From assembly GCA_943846735.1 (NCBI GenBank), contig OX044364.1, forward strand, positions 1,736,001 through 1,800,000: 64,000 bases of DNA, given 5' to 3'. Made by a program: the position numbers and the translations under genes. This document shows positions 9,847 through 19,179 of this stretch, in pieces (position 1 is the stretch's first letter; every line of letters starts with the position of its first letter). The DNA is from CAJQLB01 sp905479065 (GTDB lineage Bacteria; Bacteroidota; Bacteroidia; Flavobacteriales; Flavobacteriaceae). The notes under the pieces are model-generated. The model did no database searches and had not been told where the DNA came from. It saw only the letters and a program-made list of their open reading frames with translations.

Positions 9847-10467
9847 TTAAATACTCGGGAAAGCACGTTTGTTGAATACAATTAACATACCAACGCCCGT
9901 GCTAATAGCCATATCAGCAAAATTAAACACGGGATTAAAAAACGTAAAATAATCTCCTCCATAAAACGGAACCCATTCAGGTAAATAGCCTTTCCAAAGT
10001 GGAAAATGTAACATATCAACGACTTTACCATGCAATAAGTTATCGTAACCACCTTCAACGGGAAGAAAAGAAGCTATTTGACCATAGCTATCATTAAATA
10101 AAACACCATAAAAAACAGAATCAATAATATTTCCAAACGCCCCTGCAAATATCAACGCTATCGCTAATATAAGAACATTAGATCCTTTGTGTTTTAAAGC
10201 ACTATAAAGCCAATAACCAATCCCCGAAATCGCTATGAGTCTAAAACTCGTTAAAATAACTTTGGCAGTTCTGTCGGATATAAAAGATAAAAAGTCACTG
10301 AGTTTTGCACCCCAAGCCATACCATTATTTTCAACAAAAAGAATTTTAAACCATCCAAACACTCTAACTTCCTCTTGTAGCTCAAAATGTGTTTTTACAT
10401 ACAACTTTGACAGTTGATCAATGAGAAGGATAATGGCTATGATCGTAATTATTTTTTTCTGATTCAT
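9847..10467 (-). CDS. lspA: lipoprotein signal peptidase (signal peptidase II)
   Basis: This inner-membrane aspartic protease removes signal peptides of diacylglyceryl-prolipoproteins. It has an N-terminal membrane helix (IITIIAIILLIDQLSKLYV), further hydrophobic segments, and the two catalytic-aspartate regions FAGAFGNIIDSVFYG and NPVFNFADMAIS. At 206 residues it is longer than the roughly 165 of proteobacterial LspA; the extra length lies between the two aspartate motifs, as is usual in Bacteroidota. It sits downstream of the ileS-dksA pair but is separated from it by a strong hairpin at 10491-10521. Many predicted lipoproteins in the window (DUF4270, SGNH, SnoaL and DUF3298-like) would be its substrates. 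Confidence 0.95.
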   Translation of the reverse strand: MNQKKIITIIAIILLIDQLSKLYVKTHFELQEEVRVFGWFKILFVENNGMAWGAKLSDFLSFISDRTAKVILTSFRLIAISGIGYWLYSALKHKGSNVLILAIALIFAGAFGNIIDSVFYGVLFNDSYGQIASFLPVEGGYDNLLHGKVVDMLHFPLWKGYLPEWVPFYGGDYFTFFNPVFNFADMAISTGVGMLIVFNKRAFPSI

Positions 10468-10490
10468 ATAGTTGATTGAGACATAAAACT

Positions 10491-10521
10491 AAAAAGCGTC
10501 TCAGTTCTTGAGACGCTTTTT
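10491..10521 (-). terminator. Rho-independent terminator after the dksA-like gene
   Basis: A perfect 13-base inverted repeat (arms 10491-10503 and 10509-10521, core GCGTCTCA/TGAGACGC) with a five-base loop. Read on the minus strand it ends in a run of T. It lies between the stop of the dksA-like gene and the start of lspA, so it should end the ileS-dksA transcript. Confidence 0.88.
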
Positions 10522-10538
10522 AGTTTTTAAACCATTTT

Positions 10539-10919
10539 TTATTGCATGTTTTTAGCTTCAATGCTCAAGGTGGCATGCGGTACTAACTCCAGTCTTTTTT
10601 TATTAATTAGTTTTCCTGTGACTCTGCAAATCCCGTAAGATTTATTTTCAATTCGAATTAGAGCATTTTTTAAGTCTCTGATAAATTTTTCCTGTCTAAT
10701 TGCTAACGCAGAATTCGACTCTTTACTCATAACTGAACTACCTTCATCAAATGCTTTGAATGTCGGTGATGTGTCTTCTGTGCCATTGTTATGGTCATTC
10801 ATATATGCACTCTTAATCAATTCTAAGTCATGTTGTGCCTTATTAATTTTTTCTTTAATTAGTGCTTTAAATGCAGCTAAATCTTTATCTGAATATCGTA
10901 CTGTATTTTCTATTGCCAT
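10539..10919 (-). CDS. DksA/TraR-like protein lacking the zinc-finger cysteines
   Basis: A 126-residue protein with a long N-terminal helical region (about 10-90) and a short C-terminal zinc-finger-like module, YGICRVTGKLINKKRL followed by LVPHATLSIEA. DksA proteins bind the RNA polymerase secondary channel and alter promoter response to ppGpp. Here only one cysteine remains (Cys98) of the usual four, so zinc is probably not bound; this degenerate form is common in Bacteroidota as far as I recall. The gene is four bases downstream of ileS on the same strand and is followed by a strong terminator. The fold assignment is good; whether it acts as a true DksA is inference. Confidence 0.85.
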   Translation of the reverse strand: MAIENTVRYSDKDLAAFKALIKEKINKAQHDLELIKSAYMNDHNNGTEDTSPTFKAFDEGSSVMSKESNSALAIRQEKFIRDLKNALIRIENKSYGICRVTGKLINKKRLELVPHATLSIEAKNMQ

Positions 10920-10923
10920 TTAT

Positions 10924-13900
10924 TTAAATTTTTTGAATAATCAACTTGGTATTTACATCATCGAAAGCAATTTCCATACCATTTTTTAAGTCATCTAAAA
11001 TCTCTAATTCATCCGTTAATGTTTCAGTCTTTAAATACTCTAAATTATTGTTTATTGCGTTTATAATATGTTCATCTTTTTGAAATTGTACTGCAATTCT
11101 ATCCGTAAGTTCGAAACCTGATTCTTTACGAAGATTTTGAATTCTATTCACTAACTCTCTTGCAATACCTTCCTGTTTTAAATCCTCTGTTAAGGTAACA
11201 TCCAATGCTACCGTTAATCTCCCTGAACTCGCTACAAGCCAACCCTCGATATCACGTGAAGTAATCTCTACATCCGATAACTCTAAAATAATGATTTTTC
11301 CATGAATTTCAACATCCAATTTACCCTTTTCCTCAATATTTTTGATGTCATTAGAATCAAAATTTTGGATTTTCTGTGCGATTGCTTTCATATCGCTTCC
11401 AAATCGCGGCCCTAACACTTTAAAATTAGGCTTAATTTGCTTAACTAAAATATCAGAAGCATCTCCTAAAACTTGGATTTCTTTTACATTCACCTCAGAT
11501 TTTATTAAATCTGATACCGCAAGAATGGCCTCTTTTTCTGAAACATTACTCGTAGGAATCATAATTTTTTGTAGTGGCTGCCGCACTTTAATCTTTTGTT
11601 TTGCTCTCAATGATAATACCAGAGAAGATATGGTCTGTGCTGCTTCCATTTTACGTTCTAATTCCAAATCAATAAGATTGTTATCGCATACTGGGAAATT
11701 TGACAAATGAACACTTTCAAATGATTCCTTACCTGTCACTAAGTTAAGATCTAAATAGAGCCTATCCATGAAAAAAGGGGCTATTGGAGCTCCCAATTTT
11801 GCAACAGTCAACATACATGTGTACAAGGTCTGATAGGCAGAAATTTTATCAGTTTCATAATTCCCCTTCCAAAAACGTCTTCTACTTAATCTGACAAACC
11901 AGTTACTTAAATAATCTTGAGTAAATTCAGAAATTGCACGAGCCGCTTTAGTTGGCTCGTAGTCTGAATAAAACGCATCAACTTTTTGTATCAGCGTATG
12001 TAATTCAGATAAAATCCAACGATCAATTTCTGGCCTAACCTCGTTTGGAATGTCTGTCTCGATATATTTGAATTGATCAAGATTCGCATACAACGTAAAA
12101 AATGAATACGTGTTATAAAGGGTTCCAAAAAATTTTCGTTTTACCTCCTCTATTCCATCCAAATCAAATTTAAGATTGTCCCATGGATTTGCGTTCATGA
12201 TCATGTACCAACGTGTAGCGTCGGCACCATAAGTATCTAATGTTTGGAATGGATCTGTTGCGTTTCCTAAACGCTTTGACATTTTTTGTCCATTTTTATC
12301 AAGAACCAATCCATTAGAAACAACATTTTTGTAGGCTACTGAGTCAAAAACCATAGTTCCTATGGCATGTAAGGTATAAAACCATCCTCTTGTTTGATCA
12401 ACACCTTCTGCAATAAAATCAGCTGGAAAAGAGGTATTGTTGTCAATCAACGTTTTATTTTCAAAAGGATAATGCCACTGCGCATAAGGCATAGAGCCCG
12501 AATCAAACCATACGTCAATAAGATCACTTTCACGCTTCATGGCCTTTCCTGACTCTGACACAAGCGTTATACCATCAACAATATTCTTATGTAAATCTAT
12601 TTTGTCGTAATTTTCCTCAGTGTTATTTCCTATTTCAAATGATTCAAAAATATCTTTAGTTAACAGCCCTGCTTGGACCGATTTATTCATTTCATTCTTC
12701 AACTCTTCAACAGATCCAATACAAATTTCTTCGGTGCCGTCTTCCGTTCTCCAAATAGGTAAGGGTATTCCCCAATAACGAGATCGAGATAAGTTCCAGT
12801 CATTAGCGTTTGCAAGCCAATTACCAAAACGTCCAGTACCTGTAGATTTTGGTTTCCAATTAATGGTTTCGTTTAAGTCAACCATTTTATCTTTGATATC
12901 GGTAACTTTTATGAACCACGAATCTAAGGGATAGTAAAGAATTGGTTTATCTGTTCTCCAACAATTTGGGTAACTATGCTTGTACTTTTCAACCTTAAAG
13001 GCTTTATTTTCTTCTTTTAGTTTAATGGCTAACTCAACATCCACAGAGCGCTCAGGCACTTCTCCTTCTAGATAATATTCATTTTTGACATACTTTCCCG
13101 CAAGTTCCTTCATTTCAGGTCTAAATTTACCTTGTAGATTGACAAGCGGAACTAAATTCCCGTTATCATCTTTTACTAACATAGGAGGTATTTCAGGTTT
13201 TGCCTGTTTGGCAACAATCGCATCATCAGCACCAAATGTAGGTGCTGTATGAACAATACCCGTTCCGTCTTCGGTTGTCACAAAATCTCCAGAAATAACT
13301 CTAAAAGCATTTTCCGGATTATCGTGTGGGATTGCGTATGATAGCAATTGCTCATAGGTAATCCCAATTAAATCACTCCCCTTAAAAGATGTACCAATAT
13401 AGTATGGAATTTTCTTATCGCCACACTGGTAAAGATCAAGGTCAGATATCGTGTCTAGCTTTTTAAATTTGCCTGAAAATTGATATTCTACTAATTTTTC
13501 AGCTAAAATGACATTAATTCTCTCAAATGTATATTGATTAAACGTTGTTACTAGAACGTAGTTAATCTTAGGACCAACTGTTAAAGCAGTGTTACTCGGT
13601 AATGTCCATGGTGTCGTAGTCCATGCCAAAAAATAAATGTCTCCCTTATTTTGTAGAAAAGATGGAAGCTTATCAGACATTGCTTTAAACTGAGCGACAA
13701 CCGTGGTATCAGTAACATTTTGATAAGTTCCAGGTTGGTTGAGCTCATGCGAACTTAACCCAGTACCTGCTTTGGGAGAATACGGTTGAATCGTGTATCC
13801 CTTATACAGCAATTTCTTTTTGTATATTTCTTTTAACAACCACCATACAGATTCCATGTATTTTGACTTGTAAGTCACATAAGGGTCATCCATATCAACC

Positions 13901-14328
13901 CAATAACCCATTCTTTGAGTTAAATCATTCCACACATCAGTATATCTCATCACCGCTTTTCTACATGCAGCGTTGTAATCCTCAACAGAAATACTTGTTC
14001 CAATATCTTCTTTTGTAATACCAAGTTCTTTTTCAACACCGAGCTCTATCGGTAATCCATGCGTGTCCCAGCCAGCTTTACGCTTTACTTGATATCCTTT
14101 CATCGTCTTGTAACGAGGAAAAATATCTTTGATGGCTCTTGCTAAAACATGATGTACTCCCGGTAAACCATTGGCTGAAGGAGGGCCTTCATAAAACACA
14201 TAAGGTGTCTTTCCCTGACGTGTAGACACGCTTTTTTTGAAGACATCGTTTTTTTCCCAATAGTTTAGAATTTCTTCAGCTACTTTTGGTAAGTCAAGTC
14301 CCTTGTGTTCAGGAAATTTCACAATCAT
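10924..14328 (-). CDS. ileS: isoleucyl-tRNA synthetase, long eukaryote-like type with GVHH motif
   Basis: This enzyme charges tRNA-Ile with isoleucine. The 1134-residue protein is longer than the common bacterial form (about 940) and resembles the eukaryote-like type 2 enzymes. The HIGH-equivalent motif, after PPSANGLP, is GVHH at residues 57-60, with the first and third positions swapped relative to HxGH. The second signature is KMSKR at 682-686 rather than KMSKS. The CP1 editing domain lies in the middle (DFVTTEDGTGIVHTAPTFG), and the anticodon-binding and C-terminal domains follow. It is the first gene of a unit with the dksA-like gene. Type 2 enzymes are known to tolerate mupirocin, and GxHH versions were reported to be extremely resistant, so low mupirocin sensitivity is inferred. 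Confidence 0.96.
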   Translation of the reverse strand: MIVKFPEHKGLDLPKVAEEILNYWEKNDVFKKSVSTRQGKTPYVFYEGPPSANGLPGVHHVLARAIKDIFPRYKTMKGYQVKRKAGWDTHGLPIELGVEKELGITKEDIGTSISVEDYNAACRKAVMRYTDVWNDLTQRMGYWVDMDDPYVTYKSKYMESVWWLLKEIYKKKLLYKGYTIQPYSPKAGTGLSSHELNQPGTYQNVTDTTVVAQFKAMSDKLPSFLQNKGDIYFLAWTTTPWTLPSNTALTVGPKINYVLVTTFNQYTFERINVILAEKLVEYQFSGKFKKLDTISDLDLYQCGDKKIPYYIGTSFKGSDLIGITYEQLLSYAIPHDNPENAFRVISGDFVTTEDGTGIVHTAPTFGADDAIVAKQAKPEIPPMLVKDDNGNLVPLVNLQGKFRPEMKELAGKYVKNEYYLEGEVPERSVDVELAIKLKEENKAFKVEKYKHSYPNCWRTDKPILYYPLDSWFIKVTDIKDKMVDLNETINWKPKSTGTGRFGNWLANANDWNLSRSRYWGIPLPIWRTEDGTEEICIGSVEELKNEMNKSVQAGLLTKDIFESFEIGNNTEENYDKIDLHKNIVDGITLVSESGKAMKRESDLIDVWFDSGSMPYAQWHYPFENKTLIDNNTSFPADFIAEGVDQTRGWFYTLHAIGTMVFDSVAYKNVVSNGLVLDKNGQKMSKRLGNATDPFQTLDTYGADATRWYMIMNANPWDNLKFDLDGIEEVKRKFFGTLYNTYSFFTLYANLDQFKYIETDIPNEVRPEIDRWILSELHTLIQKVDAFYSDYEPTKAARAISEFTQDYLSNWFVRLSRRRFWKGNYETDKISAYQTLYTCMLTVAKLGAPIAPFFMDRLYLDLNLVTGKESFESVHLSNFPVCDNNLIDLELERKMEAAQTISSLVLSLRAKQKIKVRQPLQKIMIPTSNVSEKEAILAVSDLIKSEVNVKEIQVLGDASDILVKQIKPNFKVLGPRFGSDMKAIAQKIQNFDSNDIKNIEEKGKLDVEIHGKIIILELSDVEITSRDIEGWLVASSGRLTVALDVTLTEDLKQEGIARELVNRIQNLRKESGFELTDRIAVQFQKDEHIINAINNNLEYLKTETLTDELEILDDLKNGMEIAFDDVNTKLIIQKI

Positions 14329-14398
14329 GGTATCACTTTTGATTTTGAGCAGCGAAATTAAGCAATTTTTAGAAAAATGAGCCGTTCATTCACTTAAA

Positions 14399-15757
14399 TT
14401 AAGTAATCGCCTTCACCAAATCTTCAATCTTTGAAACTAATTGAATTTTAATCGTAGTGTTCTTTAGTGATAACTTGTTATACTTAGATATAAAAATTGT
14501 TGAAAAACCTAATTTTTCTGCTTCTAAAATACGCTGTTCTGCCCGCTGAATTGGACGAATTTCACCAGAGAGACCAACCTCTCCTGCAAAACATAGATGA
14601 TTTTCTAAAGCAACATCTTCATTTGATGATAAAATAGCTGCAATCACAGCTAAATCTATTGCAGGATCATCGACATTTATACCCCCTGTTATATTCAAAA
14701 ACACATCCTTCGCTCCTAAACGAAAACCTGCACGTTTTTCTAAAACAGCTAATAACATATTAAGACGTTTAGCATTAAAACCAGTAGTGCTTCTTTGAGG
14801 TGTTCCGTAAACAGCCGTGCTAACGAGTGCTTGTACTTCAATCATTAAAGGTCTCATCCCTTCAATTGTTGCAGCAACAACGTTCCCCGAAAGCTCCTCT
14901 TCCTTTTTTGATATAAGGATTTCACTTGGATTACTCACCTCCCTTAACCCTGAACCCAGCATTTCATAAATTCCAAGTTCATTGGTTGATCCAAAACGAT
15001 TTTTATTGACTCGTAAAATCCTAAATACATGATTTCGGTCACCTTCAAATTGCAAAACGGTATCTACCATATGCTCTAAAATTTTTGGTCCTGCGATACT
15101 GCCGTCTTTGGTAATGTGGCCTATCAAAATAACTGGGGTTGCAGTCTCTTTAGCGAACTGAATAAGCTCTGAGGTACATTGTTTTATTTGAGAGATGCTT
15201 CCCGATGACGATTCAATGTAGTCACTGTGCAGTGTTTGAATTGAATCAATCACAATGATGTCAGGCTGTAAGGATACGGTTTGCTTAAATATATTTTGCG
15301 TCTTGGTTTCAGTTAATAAATAGCAACTCTTGGTATTTGGATTAATACGTTCAGCACGCATTTTTATTTGTTTTTGGCTTTCCTCTCCTGACACATACAA
15401 TGTTTTGAAGGGTAAGTTTAATGCAATTTGTAACAGTAACGTACTTTTTCCAATTCCGGGCTCTCCCCCCAAAAGTGTCAGTGACCCCGGAACAATTCCT
15501 CCTCCCAAAACTCGATTAAATTCCTTATCATTAGTCTTTAATCTTTCCTCGCTTGATGTAACAATATCGTGGATGAGTGTTGGCTTTGGTATTTGTTTAG
15601 TACCAGCTGTAGTCCCTTGCCAATCGCTTTTTACTGTTTTTTGTACAAGTTCTTCTGCAATAGTATTCCAAGATTTACATGAGGTACATTGCCCTTGCCA
15701 CTTAGCATATTGACTACCACATTTTTGACAAAAAAAAGTTGTTTTAATCTTCGCCAT
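14399..15757 (-). CDS. radA: DNA repair protein RadA
   Basis: A RecA-like ATPase that helps branch migration and processing of recombination intermediates. Domains in order: a four-cysteine zinc finger at the N-terminus (CQKCGSQYAKWQGQCTSC), a Walker A motif GGEPGIGKSTLL near residue 90, the RadA-specific KNRFG motif (VNKNRFGSTNELG) in the middle, and a C-terminal Lon-protease-like domain. At 452 residues it is of normal length. Its ATG overlaps the stop of the upstream esterase-like gene by one base (TAATG), so translation is probably coupled. It is the last gene of a minus-strand series beginning at panC. Confidence 0.97.
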   Translation of the reverse strand: MAKIKTTFFCQKCGSQYAKWQGQCTSCKSWNTIAEELVQKTVKSDWQGTTAGTKQIPKPTLIHDIVTSSEERLKTNDKEFNRVLGGGIVPGSLTLLGGEPGIGKSTLLLQIALNLPFKTLYVSGEESQKQIKMRAERINPNTKSCYLLTETKTQNIFKQTVSLQPDIIVIDSIQTLHSDYIESSSGSISQIKQCTSELIQFAKETATPVILIGHITKDGSIAGPKILEHMVDTVLQFEGDRNHVFRILRVNKNRFGSTNELGIYEMLGSGLREVSNPSEILISKKEEELSGNVVAATIEGMRPLMIEVQALVSTAVYGTPQRSTTGFNAKRLNMLLAVLEKRAGFRLGAKDVFLNITGGINVDDPAIDLAVIAAILSSNEDVALENHLCFAGEVGLSGEIRPIQRAEQRILEAEKLGFSTIFISKYNKLSLKNTTIKIQLVSKIEDLVKAIT

Positions 15758-16905
15758 TAATACCCAAAATCTCTTTTAATTTGATCTGCTCTTTCAAACA
15801 TATCATCTTTTGTGTAGCCTCCAATTTCCTCAAGCATGTAGGCTGATTGATAAGTGCGCATCGCTTTTTTTGACTGCCCTGATTCTTCATAATATCTAGC
15901 CAAATAATAGTTACCTAACAATGTTTCTGAATACTCTTGACGCGCTAATTTCCCCAACGCCTCAAAATAATCAAATTCTTTTTTCTTCTCTATAGCGGCT
16001 GCAATTGCCTTAAAATCATTGATTAATATTTTCTTTTCCAGTCCAAATAATGACTCAATAATGTCATATTTTTCTTTTAAATAATCAACTGGTGACGTCT
16101 CTAAAGCTAAAATTTGATCCTGATATTCTTGTTTGCTGATTGGTTGAAATGCAAAGAAAATTGATTCAAGAGCTGTTGGTAATGCATGCGCAGGAGTTGT
16201 GTAATGCGTTGTTCCTTGAAAAGTATCCATTTGATATAACAGCTTTTCGTTATTCAGATCAATAATTGCCGTATTTAAGGCGCTAACATCATCCATTACA
16301 GGTTTCAAATCATTGTCCGAAGACGCTACGTAATAAAATATTTTTTTCTCAAACTGTCCTAATCTTTCAGGAATATAGGTCAGCATGTCTGGTGCTAAAA
16401 AAGGACTTATATTAATGTAGGCCTGAAAAATTGGTTTTGGCTTCAGTAAAAAGTAATTGATAAAATTTGATGATTCACCATGGCCCACAGCGACTTTAAA
16501 CTTTGACAAACGATATTCCTGCTCCAAATTAGATAATAACTCCATTGTTAAAAACTCAAAAAAATCTGCTCCTGTTTCTATGGGCAACGAATTTTGCTCG
16601 GAATAGTAATTATCTTGATCTCTTGTGTTAACTTGATTTACACCAACAACAATGGCTTCAGGTATATCCTCCCAATATGAATAGTAATCCACATTACCAG
16701 CCACAGCTTCAAATAAATAATCTCCATCTAAAACAAGAAACAAAGGATATGACTTATCAGTATTTTCCTCATAATTCCTGGGTAATTGAATTTTGACTTG
16801 TCGTGTTTCACCTAATTTTTCAGAAGGATACTCTTTATAGATTGTCTGGGCATTTACAATTGAAAAACTAAAGATGCATAAACATGTTTTTATAATAACA
16901 TTCAT
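15757..16905 (-). CDS. secreted esterase-D-like alpha/beta hydrolase with C-terminal TPR-like region
   Basis: A 382-residue protein with a signal peptide (MNVIIKTCLCIFSFSIVNAQ), then an esterase-family alpha/beta fold (RQVKIQLPRNYEEN, YPLFLVLDGDYLFE, PEAIVVGVNQ). At the nucleophile elbow the expected GxSxG reads VAVGHGESSNF, so the canonical serine position is glycine; the next serines are displaced by two residues. Activity as a serine esterase is therefore uncertain. The last ~70 residues (NYYLARYYEESGQSKKAMR) look like one or two TPR helical repeats. It overlaps radA by one base and follows the flippase-like gene. Its location is likely periplasmic or outer membrane; the substrate is unknown. 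Confidence 0.75.
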   Translation of the reverse strand: MNVIIKTCLCIFSFSIVNAQTIYKEYPSEKLGETRQVKIQLPRNYEENTDKSYPLFLVLDGDYLFEAVAGNVDYYSYWEDIPEAIVVGVNQVNTRDQDNYYSEQNSLPIETGADFFEFLTMELLSNLEQEYRLSKFKVAVGHGESSNFINYFLLKPKPIFQAYINISPFLAPDMLTYIPERLGQFEKKIFYYVASSDNDLKPVMDDVSALNTAIIDLNNEKLLYQMDTFQGTTHYTTPAHALPTALESIFFAFQPISKQEYQDQILALETSPVDYLKEKYDIIESLFGLEKKILINDFKAIAAAIEKKKEFDYFEALGKLARQEYSETLLGNYYLARYYEESGQSKKAMRTYQSAYMLEEIGGYTKDDMFERADQIKRDFGY

Positions 16906-16943
16906 TCTTATTGAATTGTATTTGGTTCTTGCAAGGTAATTAA

Positions 16944-17894
16944 TTATTGCGTTCTATTAAAAATTGGTAAGTAAAGAAATGACACACTTCCAAGAAGGAT
17001 AATCATTACAGTTTGAGCAGTCCAAATAATCCAACCAAATGCAATACTAGGAGTCTCAGGAATATCAAATAAAGAGAATGCCACGCCAACTGCTAACGGA
17101 TAGACAAAAATACCCCCATTGGTAGCGGCAATCGTAAAACTAGCGGATATAAAGGCTACTAGAATAGCTCCAAATGATATATTATTTAGTTCCGGAACAG
17201 CAAAAGAAGTTACATAAAACATCAGGACATACATCGTCCAAATAAAAAATGTATGGAAAATGAAAGGCCAACTTTTGTCCATTTTAAAGACGCTCAACAT
17301 GCCATCCATCAAGCCACTCAACATTTGTTTTATTTTTAAAACAAATTTCATATCACTATATTTAAAACCAAATAGTAAAAGAAGTGCTAATATTATTAAA
17401 ACTGCACACACAGCCATCAACAATCCCCTATTAAAATTTGCTAATAAAAGATTAGAAATATAATTAAACTCTAATAACAGCGCTATCAAGGCAACACCTA
17501 AAATCATAATTAAGTCAGCAAATCGCTCTGCCACTATCGTTCCAAAACCTTTTTCAAATGGCACTTTTTCATAGTTTGCTAGGGCTGCAGCTCGTAATAT
17601 TTCTCCAGATCTTGGAATACCAAAATTTGCCAAATATGCTATAAAAACAGCCATAATACTATTCATTAATTTTGGCTGATACCCTAATGGGTGTAACATA
17701 AATCTCCATCTGTAGGCTCGTGATAAATGGCTACAGATACCAAGGATTACACCTAAAAAAATGTAACTGTAATTAGCGTTTTTAAAATAAGGAATGAACC
17801 TTTCCACAGGTAATTTTGAAAAAGTATACCACCCAAAAAATACAGCTAATAACAGCGGTACAATTACGTTTAAAACTTTCCTGTTTAATGACAT
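16944..17894 (-). CDS. lysylphosphatidylglycerol synthase-like flippase domain membrane protein
   Basis: A 316-residue polytopic protein with about eight hydrophobic segments, matching the UPF0104/LPG-synthase transmembrane family. Motifs include the early LSRAYRWRFMLHPLGY and FGIPRSGEILRAAALANYEK, then GTIVAERFADLIMIL, which are the conserved loops of this family. It lacks the soluble aminoacyl-transfer domain of MprF, so it is more likely a lipid or isoprenoid-linked substrate translocase than a synthase. The gene begins eight bases after panD on the same strand, so it is probably cotranscribed with the pantothenate genes without a clear functional link. Confidence 0.85.
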   Translation of the reverse strand: MSLNRKVLNVIVPLLLAVFFGWYTFSKLPVERFIPYFKNANYSYIFLGVILGICSHLSRAYRWRFMLHPLGYQPKLMNSIMAVFIAYLANFGIPRSGEILRAAALANYEKVPFEKGFGTIVAERFADLIMILGVALIALLLEFNYISNLLLANFNRGLLMAVCAVLIILALLLLFGFKYSDMKFVLKIKQMLSGLMDGMLSVFKMDKSWPFIFHTFFIWTMYVLMFYVTSFAVPELNNISFGAILVAFISASFTIAATNGGIFVYPLAVGVAFSLFDIPETPSIAFGWIIWTAQTVMIILLGSVSFLYLPIFNRTQ

Positions 17895-17902
17895 TAAAAA
17901 AT

Positions 17903-18253
17903 TTATTTCAAAAGATTTGTTGCTTCATCAGGAAACACCAAAGCAGGCTTAAATATTTTTGCTTCCTCAACGCTCATAAATGCGTATGTAATGAGAATCA
18001 AAGTGTCTCCAACCGACACTTTTCTTGCTGCTGCACCGTTCAAAGTTATTTCACCACTCTTGCGTCTTCCCGGAATCACATAGGTTTCTAATCGCTCACC
18101 ATTATCATTATTAACAATCTGAATCTTTTCCCCTTGAATAATATTTGATGCATCCATAAGGTCTTCATCAATGGTTATACTACCAATATAATTTAAATCT
18201 GCGCCTGTAACTTTTACACGGTGAATTTTTGATTTTACAACTTGAATTTGCAT
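17903..18253 (-). CDS. panD: aspartate 1-decarboxylase
   Basis: A pyruvoyl enzyme making beta-alanine from aspartate for pantothenate and coenzyme A synthesis. The 116-residue proenzyme has the self-cleavage site at Gly24-Ser25 in YIGSITID, the N-terminal KSKIHRVKVTGADL and the later NGAAARKVSVGDTLI and ITYAFMS stretches typical of the family. It follows panC after 13 bases on the same strand, so the beta-alanine supplier and the pantothenate-forming ligase are made together. Confidence 0.97.
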   Translation of the reverse strand: MQIQVVKSKIHRVKVTGADLNYIGSITIDEDLMDASNIIQGEKIQIVNNDNGERLETYVIPGRRKSGEITLNGAAARKVSVGDTLILITYAFMSVEEAKIFKPALVFPDEATNLLK

Positions 18254-18266
18254 TAGATAAAGTTAA

Positions 18267-19118
18267 TTAATTAAGTGCGATATTGTCGATGAGTCTAATT
18301 TCGTCAGCATATACAGCAATAAACGCACGGTATTTTATATTATTTGATTTTATTTTAATGGGTTTTAAAGTGTCTTCATCAGAAATAACAAAATATTCTA
18401 ATTTTAAAATAGTATTATTTAAGAATACTTTAGCAACCCAATCAAGGATTGTCGTGACACTTTCTGTGCCAAATTTAAGCTTGGCAGTCTTTAATGTTTT
18501 GTAGATTAAGGCTGCCTCATTTTTTTGTAAATCACTCAAACGCTCATTTCTAGAACTCATTGCTAATCCTGAGGACTCTCTATAAATTTGACAACCAATA
18601 ATTTGGGTTGCCAATTGCCGCTTTTTAACCAATTTTCTAATAATTTGTAATTGTTGAAAATCTTTTTCTCCGAAGTAGGCCTTGTTTGGCTCGATTAATT
18701 GAAGTAATCTCTTAACAACCGTTCCTACACCGTCAAAATGTCCGACTCTAAATTTCCCCTCCATTTCGTGCTCGAGACCGTCAAAATCAAAAGATTCTGT
18801 CTCTATTTTATCGTTATAAATAGCCTTTACTGTTGGGGCAAATAAAATAATATTAGAATTTGATAGTGTCTTAAGCAAAGAAATATCTCTATCTAAATTT
18901 CTTGGATACTTGTTTAAATCTTCTGAATTATTAAACTGTGTAGGATTTACAAAAACACTGACAACCACATAGTCGTTATTTCGTAAAGCTTCCTCCATTA
19001 AAGTAAGATGCCCTTTGTGTAAAGCGCCCATTGTAGGAACAAAACCAATGCTATTATTTTCAGCTTTTTTGATTTTTATTACCTGAGTAATTTCTCGACT
19101 TGTAATATAAACTTCCAC
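18267..19118 (-). CDS. panC: pantoate--beta-alanine ligase
   Basis: This ATP-dependent ligase joins pantoate and beta-alanine to give pantothenate. The 283-residue protein has the HIGH-like nucleotide motif VPTMGALHKGHLTL near residue 28, FVNPTQFN, the GKFRVGHFDGVGTVV and FGEKDFQQL motifs, and MSSRNERLS, which corresponds to the KMSKS-like loop. It is the first gene of a minus-strand unit continuing with panD. A candidate Bacteroidota promoter element (TAAGTTTG on the minus strand) is at 19142-19149. The neighbouring GT5-like gene is divergent across a 192-base gap. Confidence 0.97.
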   Translation of the reverse strand: MEVYITSREITQVIKIKKAENNSIGFVPTMGALHKGHLTLMEEALRNNDYVVVSVFVNPTQFNNSEDLNKYPRNLDRDISLLKTLSNSNIILFAPTVKAIYNDKIETESFDFDGLEHEMEGKFRVGHFDGVGTVVKRLLQLIEPNKAYFGEKDFQQLQIIRKLVKKRQLATQIIGCQIYRESSGLAMSSRNERLSDLQKNEAALIYKTLKTAKLKFGTESVTTILDWVAKVFLNNTILKLEYFVISDEDTLKPIKIKSNNIKYRAFIAVYADEIRLIDNIALN

Positions 19119-19141
19119 TTTATTAAAAAATTAACAGCGTG

Positions 19142-19149
19142 CAAACTTA
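19142..19149 (-). promoter_or_regulatory. candidate -7 element for panC
   Basis: Minus-strand TAAGTTTG fits the Bacteroidota TAnnTTTG consensus and lies 23 bases upstream of the panC ATG. No convincing -33 TTTG is visible at the expected spacing. Confidence 0.35.
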
Positions 19150-19179
19150 ATATAATACTGTTAATCTGCATAATTTTTG

